Of a stretch of 25,643 bases of DNA, positions 19,501 to 25,643 are shown in pieces. The translations under genes were made by a program, and so were the position numbers. The notes beneath the pieces are model-generated. The model was not told the DNA's origin, did no database searches, and was given only the letters and a program-made list of their open reading frames with translations. Numbering within the stretch: position 1 is the first letter of the stretch; every line of letters begins with the position of its first letter. Location: the NCBI GenBank assembly GCA_036897625.1, contig JAYMTA010000653.1, positions 1 to 25,643 of the forward strand, written 5' to 3'. Source of the DNA: Pelargonium cotyledonis. Lineage: Eukaryota > Streptophyta > Magnoliopsida > Geraniales > Geraniaceae.

Positions 19501-22500
19501 CAGAGCAATGAAAAGAACATGCAGTACACTGCTGAGGGAAAAAATTAGCTAACACTGTTCAGCAAAGTTTCATGGTTCAAGAGAGTTTAAAGGTGCACAT
19601 CCTGTACGTATTGCTTAACAATTAAACAGATCCATCTAAATATTGCTTTTGACTAAATTTTCCTAATGAGCTTTGGTCTATCCTGTTCTATAGACATCAA
19701 TCACCTTTAACACCGAGATAGTTTCTCAATGAGAAGTTGACTTGATGCAAATGTGAAAGGGGAGAACTGTAATATGAAAAGCTCAAACAAGAAAGAGCAC
19801 CTGCTGTAACAGTGGATTTTGTTGCTGCGAAGAGAACTGTTTGTGAGTTCCTCCAGTAATAGGCATGTTAAGAGGGTTGTTATGGCCTTGTTGCACTTGT
19901 TGGAGCCGTTGTAAAAATTTCTCCCTCTGATCAGGGGCTATCTCAGTTCTGGCACGAAACTGCCCCTGTAAATAAAAATAAATGACTTCAAATAAAGCAG
20001 TAGATCAACAAAGTAAGGGAGTGACTGAGTGCCCAAGAAGCAAAATACTACTTGGAAAGGAAAAAAAAGGTGCTAACTTAGTGTTCAAGGATAAAAAATT
20101 AGGACCATATCAACATAAGCAAGGCAGTTGCATTAAGGACATAATCCTCTTATAGCAAACTAGCAGATTTCCTACATATGTTGAAAAGCATAGAAATACA
20201 TCACTTACCGACTCAGTCTGATTTGGCATGGAACTTCCAGGTCTCCATTGCATTCCGGGAACCACTGAAGGGGAGAAGACTCTGCCTACAGAAGCAGCCT
20301 CGCCTAGATTACCTGAATCAACCGAGCCCGTTCCATCATTACCCTTGGTCGCCTGAGGCATCATCATTCTATTACTTAGAGGAGACACTAGAGGCTGCAC
20401 CATACCACTGCTGCCAAGTCTGTCATCGGACCCTAATATATTTCTCTTTACATCAGAGATTAAAGGAACTGCACCAAGCGCGCCATTGCTAGGAATTGAG
20501 CTGACAGAACTAAGAGGGATGCTAGACACTGGTTGGTTGGAGAGGCCACCCCTACCAACTCCCCTTAATCCATTATCAGCAAGAGATGGAGATGCTCGGC
20601 GTATAGGGAAACTTGAAATATCTTCTTCTTTTGCTGGAGTAGACAGATTTACAGGAGAAGACGGATTAGCAGCACCTGCATTTTCCAAAGCGCCTCGTAC
20701 AGAACCTGATCCTAGAAGGGTTGCCACAGTAGACACACTGGCCAAATTATGAGTGGAAGCATTAATAGGAGTAGGGGCCGCATGGCTTCCAGAGGGCGTT
20801 GAAGGAGCAGAACCAACTAAACTAGTTTTTGGAGGCGGGGTTTTCGGAACAATGTCAGAGCTACTATCTTGGGAGGCTGTATCTTCAACTGGCTCCTGGA
20901 CAGATGTACCCTGTTGATGACTAGGAGAGACAGCAGCCTGAAAAGGAAAATGACAGCAATAACCCTAAGTTGGAACAGTATCAACTATGGAGGTAGTCAA
21001 GCTAAGAGTCCAAATGATAAAAAGAAAAAATGAAAATATCAATCCATCATTGAAGAGCTTTCTTCTTAAAATGTTCCAATAGACAACCAACAATGCATCC
21101 AATATGATTCAAATTTTATAAACAACACAACGGAATTGAAAAAAAAAAAAAAAAAAAACCGTAGCAAAGTTCAATAACTTCCTCGATATAAATTGTTTGT
21201 TAATAACAACAATTTGAGGATACAATTTAACAAAACCCACCTTGGGGATTCAAAAACTAACATAAGAGTTATTGAACACCAATAATATTTTTCATCAACC
21301 AGAAAACGCAAATTCTCATGAATTTTTTTATAATGAAGGATGCCAGAAGTATGGGGAAAGGATTCTACGTAAAACTAAAATTATCCAATAAAGCAAAATA
21401 GAGGAGCTCATATCAGGAGCTCTGGTGATGTACACATGATTTGAAGTAAGAAAACAAATAGCAAAAGACTCATTCTATTTTGCTAGCATTTCCACATAAG
21501 CTAATGTGCCTTAGTAATCTTATATTACTATCTACCCACCACAGGCATGCATGTGTCAGCGCATTGCACTAGTAACAGATTATATGCCCCTGTTCAATAT
21601 TAAGACAGGCCTTGGGCCTGCTATGGTGGTTAAAAGAAGTACAATGTCAACCCCTACTGTCAATTCACAACAAAGATCACACTAAAACTATGGAACAGAA
21701 GCTCAAATTCCTTATTCTCAACAGTTCAGAGCTCAGCAAACTATCCAGAGTAACATTACTAATTCAATTTAACATGCCAAAAGACTGGCAAAACAAACCG
21801 GTGTTTGAGACGATGCAGCCAAATTCGTTTTCAAGCCAATAACTGGAGCACCCTGCCAGAAACAAAATATATTTTTTACTGCTAAATTTTCAAATAAACT
21901 GACACTGGAAAATAACCAACACTTATTTCAAGAAACTACAGAGAACAGATGCTTAATGGAAAGCAGGCAGCTTCTTCAAAGAAAAAGCTCAGGGTCATAA
22001 CTCTTTCCTCCTTCACAATAAATTCAGAGAAAAGAATTAGAAAAACCAAGTTTTACTTGACATTTTCTACAGCATAAAACAATAGCATCAATCAGCATCT
22101 TTAATGAGTGAAGATGGTGGCCCGAAAAGACATCTATTTTCCATTTTTTTCTTCTAAGACACTCACCTCAGTAGGAAAGAAACCTTATATAGAATCAAAA
22201 AAGCAAATTATTTTATTTCAACCTCCGACAAGATGCAATAACTGGAATGTATAATAGCTTACCTTGACAAGACTTGGGGGACCAATTGTAACCAGCTCTT
22301 CAAGGGCCTCCACCTTGTCTAACGGCAAGGAGCTGTAAAGCTCGTCAACATCACTAAATTCTTCAAAATCCTCCTGCAGAATATTTTTTAATGTTGGAGC
22401 AATTAGTGATGGTGATCCAGAAGCAAACACGCAACAGAAATTGCTTGCCCAAATTATTATGTCAACTAAATAGAGGCACACTAGGAAGCAGTGGCAGATA

Positions 22501-24585
22501 TTTTACATAGTCAATAAAGACATAATTTTAGATAATAAACCTGATTACGCTCCACATAATCATCCAGAAAGTCTTTAACATCATTCACTTGCTCAGGACT
22601 CAACTCATCATTGTCCAGTAGCCTTAAGATCAGTTCCAATTTCATTATATGAGCCTTGTGTCGAACGATGGATGTCTCTAGATGTGTCTGCCAAAAACAA
22701 AAATGTGATCAAGCACAAAGCATAAGCAACCATCACCACAAGGCGTGTTTCTCTGTCTTTACTTACCAATCTGGGCGGCCTTGTCTTCCCTTTCTTGACC
22801 GATAGGCCCTCCATCTCAGCTTCAAAGATGTCAATCTGGGATTCCAACTCAGAAACCTGCTCAACAACAATACATTGCAAAACCATTTTTTAGAAGTACG
22901 CTCTTGCTCTCACAGGTCACAACTGCAATGAAATATGAAGTGAGAGACATAGAAAGAGAGTTTAGGACATATAAGCTAACTCCATAATGATGGATAATGC
23001 AATATTAGTTTCATACCACATTGTTCAACCAATCCCTTGTCTCTGCTTTAGCCTTCTCCTTTGGATCCTATCACCAAAATGGACAAAAACATTATAGATA
23101 TATTAATGTAAAAAAAACAAATTAGCGATAAGAGAAACAGAGAAATGAATAGAAAGAACATTGCAAGCCTAACAACTCCACTACTTGAAGACTACAGCCC
23201 TTTACTCATACAGATATACATGACAGTGCAGCAAGAGATCCTTATAAAGAAAAACAGTGAGAACTGAAAAGTTCTAAAGCCTGCTTGAAGCAAGAAGGTA
23301 ACTAACCAACATCTTTCATGTGATTGCATCACAAAAAGAAATTTACAGTCCTGCATAAACAGGTTTTGCCACAAATCATCAAACCTGACACATGCTATTC
23401 AGTATTCAGCTCAGATGGCCAAATAATTATAGACTCTACTATCACCATCTGGCCAGTAAAACCCACAAACAAGGTAACGCAAATGTGGACCACTTACAGT
23501 CTTTGGTTGTTGTCCAAGGCCTTCTTTAGAGAATGCTTTTGTCTTTGTCTCCTTCTCGCAGATTTTAAATCTTTCCATTTCACGCTCAATAAGTTTCCGA
23601 GCATCAACCAGAGCCTGCTCATAAGAGGCACTAACCTATGTCAACATATGCCAAAGAAGAAAATATTAATAGTCAACTCCAAATCATGAATTCAAATTTT
23701 CATAATTAATATCATATCAGACATAAACAAATATAAAATTTATGTAAAGATTAAAAAGAGAGAGAGAGAGAGAGAGACAGACAGAGAAGGCAATGACATA
23801 CATATGAATAAAATGCTCTCTAATATTTTCAAATGCAAGATTCAGTTAAGAAGAAAAATCAAAACTGGATAATTTGTATACTCCCAAACTATCTATCTTC
23901 AGGTAGCGTTTGGATTAAAACATTTTGAATGTGAATCGGGAACAGAGCCATTTTAATGACCAAAAAAATCATAATTCCAACATGAACAATGAGAATCTCG
24001 TTCCCATTCCAATTCCCAATTCTCAATCCTAAACTAAAATTCTAATACAACAGCTACCTAAATGTAATGTTTAATGCTTAAGCGAAGACTGTCCAATCTT
24101 GTTATCAAACTATTAAATATTATCAATACATGAATATGAAAATGTTTTCTTTTTTAAGGAGAAATGCATAGATAACTTGGGATTGAACCACCAAAATTAA
24201 CATAAATCAAATTGAGAACAATGAGCAGTAAGCAGTAACTGAACCATTTTAGCAGAGAGGCTAACCTTTTTATCCTTTATCTCGCTGGACTGAATCCATG
24301 TCTTGATTTGGTCTCTATACCTCTGCAATTTCTTAATCTCCTTCTTCAAATCAGCCTCAAACTTCTCCTTTTGGTTCGCATTGTCCGTATCATAAACCTG
24401 ACACAACAAACACAATTTCACAAAACCATCATTTCAACACGGAAAACGAACGGAACCAACCAATAGACAATTTAGTAAAAGAGCAAGGTGACCTTGTTCC
24501 AGATGCTGTCAAAAACGTCGACGCCTTCCTGAACCTTCTTCAGAACACGATCGATCTCTCCCTGAAGCTTGCGACTGGCTCCCAT
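16565..24585 (-). CDS. NOT3: CCR4-NOT complex subunit 3 (NOT3/CNOT3)
   Basis: A structural subunit of the CCR4-NOT complex, which deadenylates mRNA and also affects transcription. Sixteen exons on the minus strand: 24493-24585, 24266-24397, 23498-23635, 23017-23067, 22767-22856, 22541-22687, 22263-22373, 21799-21852, 20209-20937, 19801-19965, 18997-19162, 18368-18504, 17495-17743, 17271-17405, 17014-17195 and 16565-16631. They splice to 881 residues without a stop. Residues 1 to about 240 form the helical, coiled-coil Not3 N-domain (begins [20 protein letters not shown]; later [20 protein letters not shown]). Residues about 260-730 are a disordered Ser/Pro/Gln-rich linker with polyglutamine patches. 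Residues about 735-881 are the NOT2/3/5 C-domain ([52 protein letters not shown]), which pairs with NOT2 and docks on NOT1. The large exon 9 (729 bases) encodes most of the linker. The exon 1 donor GTCACC is unusual but GT. The start is the only ATG that gives the conserved N-terminus. Confidence 0.96.
16680..16920. repeat. AAGCTCGAG/CTCGAGC-type dispersed repeat in the last NOT3 intron
   Basis: The final intron (16632-17013) contains ACGAGTCAAGCTTGAGCT, GGGCTCGCAAGCCGG, GACCTCGAGCC and AACTCGAGCCGAG, permutations of a GAGCTCGAGC theme that marks a frequent plant dispersed repeat. It is diverged and its ends are unclear. Confidence 0.35.
18461..18478 (-). repeat. (CAG)6 coding microsatellite
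   Basis: Six CTG units on the plus strand read as six CAG codons in NOT3 exon 12, giving a run of six glutamines after VDD. It lies in the disordered linker. Confidence 0.95.
19211..19360 (+). mobile_element. tRNA-derived SINE in NOT3 intron 10
   Basis: An element of about 150 bases with pol III promoter boxes: an A box TGGCGCAATGGT near 19224 and a B box GGTTCAAATCC near 19269. A G-rich unrelated body (GTGGTGGGGTGGGG) and an A10 tail follow. It is bounded by perfect 10-bp direct repeats ATTATAATAC at 19201-19210 and 19360-19369 (the A at 19360 may belong to either the tail or the repeat). It lies in reverse orientation to NOT3. The tRNA-like head has lost normal arm pairing, so it is not a functional tRNA. 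Confidence 0.88.
21139..21158 (+). repeat. A20 homopolymer in NOT3 intron 8
   Basis: A run of twenty A residues on the plus strand. No SINE body with promoter boxes or target duplications was found upstream, so it is listed as simple sequence. Confidence 0.9.
23757..23777. repeat. (AG)n microsatellite in NOT3 intron 2
   Basis: About ten AG units followed by an imperfect ACAGACAG extension. Simple sequence inside an intron. Confidence 0.9.
23902..24058. mobile_element. MITE-like repeat, copy A (most complete), in NOT3 intron 2
   Basis: It begins GGTAGCGTTTGGATTAAAAC and ends TTCTAATACAACAGCTACC, so the termini are imperfect inverted repeats (GGTAGC and GCTACC). The interior has ATCATAATTCC, CATGAACAATGAGAATCTCG, and TTCC/ATTCC-rich blocks shared with copies at 1060-1160 and 15630-15747. 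It is about 157 bases long and has no coding potential. Superfamily is undetermined, though the GTAGCGTTTGG ends resemble abundant plant MITEs. Confidence 0.7.
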
Positions 24586-24870
24586 GGTGAAATTGAACCG
24601 AAATGGAGGTGTTTAACATCCAAAAAAGCTAGGGCTTTTCGATCGCCCAGTTGAAGCAGATGTTGATTGTTCTACGAGCTCGATCGAGTACACTGGCAAG
24701 CTAGGGTTTACTTTTTCGTATCGTTGTTGGCGATACAGAAACTGTTGCTTGCGGTGACGGAGGTTGATGATAGTAGCTCAATTTTCGATCAGAGCTTCAT
24801 TGGGCCGAGTGGGCTCGGCCCATCAGATGTGGTTAATATCTTGTAAACTAATGGGCCGTGGCCCAAGCAG
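24586..24870 (-). promoter_or_regulatory. NOT3 promoter region with site II palindromes and a telo-box
   Basis: Upstream of the NOT3 start codon there is a telo-box AAACCCTA in gene sense (24702-24709). Farther upstream lie two inverted pairs of the TGGGCC site II motif: TGGGCCGAG/CTCGGCCCA (24801-24809 and 24814-24822) and TGGGCC-GT-GGCCCA (24852-24865). Site II elements bind TCP factors and with telo-boxes mark promoters of growth-related plant genes. No TATA box is evident. Confidence 0.6.
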
Positions 24871-25199
24871 ATGTCTTGGCTTGTTCTCTTATACGACACC
24901 GTTTCGCTAGCTCAGCTTTCAAGACTAAGGGTGCAATTTGGATCACTAGTCATTACTAATGAATCAATACAAATTTTAGCGGCTTTGGTTTCATTTAAAT
25001 AATGTTGGTGTTGGGTTTGTACAACTAGCCTAATTACTTTAGTTAAATATGTCGTGTTTGTGTCAAATTTGCAAGTTGCTTCACATATTGTGTCAAAAAT
25101 TACTCATATAAATTAAACAAATTATATCTAATGAGAATATAACTTATAACGATAAATTCGTAAAATATTGAATTATAATATTAGTAGAAACCGAAAACA
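24871..25199. other. AT-rich intergenic DNA between the NOT3 promoter and the copia LTR
   Basis: No coding exon or RNA gene is seen. A part near 25010-25080 (GTTGGTGTTGGG, ATGTCGTGTTTGTGTC) resembles the GTGTC/GTCGTG-rich dispersed repeat in ING2 intron 2, but the match is loose. Confidence 0.4.
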
Positions 25200-25643
25200 T
25201 GTATAACTTACCGAAGATATGGAGTGATCCAAAGAGAGGGATTGATAATGGACTTTTACTTAGTTATAAGAGATTGTCTTATTGATCATGAACTGATACA
25301 CTTGTGTATATGTATAGGAGTCTAGCCTAACTAAATATAGAAAGAGCAATATTACATGCATAATTACATGAATCATATCAGTGAGAAATCTCATCTAAAG
25401 TCAACTATACATAATTCCATAATTATCTCAATACTCCCCCGCAAGCGAAGGGCGAGGAACAACCTGAAGCTTGGAGCGGAGAGAGCAAAAGCAAGGAGAT
25501 GCTTTAGCTGGTCATGAGTTGAAATAAACTGAACATGTAAATCATGACGTGTTACTTGTTCCCGAACAAAATGGAAATCAATTTCGACGTGTTTTGTGCG
25601 GGCATGAAACACTGGATTTGCATACAAGTAAGTGGCCCCAAGG
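25200..25643 (-). mobile_element. 3' end of a Ty1-copia retrotransposon: RNase H remnant plus LTR, cut by the window edge
   Basis: On the minus strand, the sequence entering from the right edge encodes the C-terminal part of copia RNase [21 protein letters not shown], then [14 protein letters not shown] and SAPSFRLF. The canonical QLADxFTK block is altered (QLKHLL) and about one residue is missing, so the copy looks mutated. A purine-rich tract GCGGGGGAG (25434-25443 on the opposite strand) then adjoins an LTR of about 234 bases (25200-25433). The LTR starts TATTGAG, probably from TGTTGAG, ends TATACA, and contains an AATAAGA-like signal. The rest of the element lies beyond the window. Confidence 0.82.

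Noticed and set aside
20178..20752. Plus-strand frames of 88-104 codons
   Set aside because: They are antisense shadows of NOT3 exon 9, whose sense frame is continuous and conserved.
23324..23689. 121-codon plus-strand frame
   Set aside because: It runs antisense over NOT3 exon 3 and its introns without a recognisable domain.

Overview
This window is nuclear DNA from a flowering plant, most likely a eudicot. Every gene is split by many short AT-rich introns with GT..AG borders. The encoded proteins match plant housekeeping families, and the introns hold plant-type SINEs, MITEs and an LTR-retrotransposon end. The species cannot be fixed from sequence alone.

Layout from left to right. Positions 1-1200 hold no gene body, but a TATA box and a (TC)n leader suggest the promoter of a minus-strand gene that leaves the left edge. 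Positions 1230-4725 (minus) encode an ING2-type PHD-finger histone reader in seven exons. It shares a divergent promoter of about 500 bp with APC11 (5225-6620, plus), the RING subunit of the anaphase-promoting complex. Positions 7233-7856 carry a decayed short-chain dehydrogenase/reductase pseudogene. Positions 8698-12144 (plus) encode TATA-binding protein in nine exons. Positions 12977-15982 (plus) encode a probably plastid-targeted HNH nuclease of bacterial type in seven exons. Tail-to-tail with it, 24585-16565 (minus) encodes the NOT3/CNOT3 subunit of the CCR4-NOT complex in sixteen exons. At the right edge (25200-25643) lies the 3' end of a Ty1-copia element on the minus strand: an RNase H remnant plus an LTR.

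All five intact genes could be spliced into full-length reading frames by hand. Four of the five work in chromatin, transcription, mRNA turnover or cell-cycle control: ING2, APC11, TBP and NOT3. These four also share AAACCCTA telo-boxes in sense orientation within a few hundred bases of their start codons. They need not work together beyond being housekeeping genes.

The most unusual points are: APC11 intron 1, which has a perfect U12-type donor but needs non-canonical ends to keep the conserved protein; the nuclear HNH nuclease of bacterial ancestry; an intronic hAT-type MITE whose target-site duplication is confirmed by an in-window paralogous empty site; a SINE with a perfect 10-bp target-site duplication; three copies of one MITE family; and internal tandem duplications in two first introns. 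I saw no CRISPR array, operon or other prokaryote-like system.
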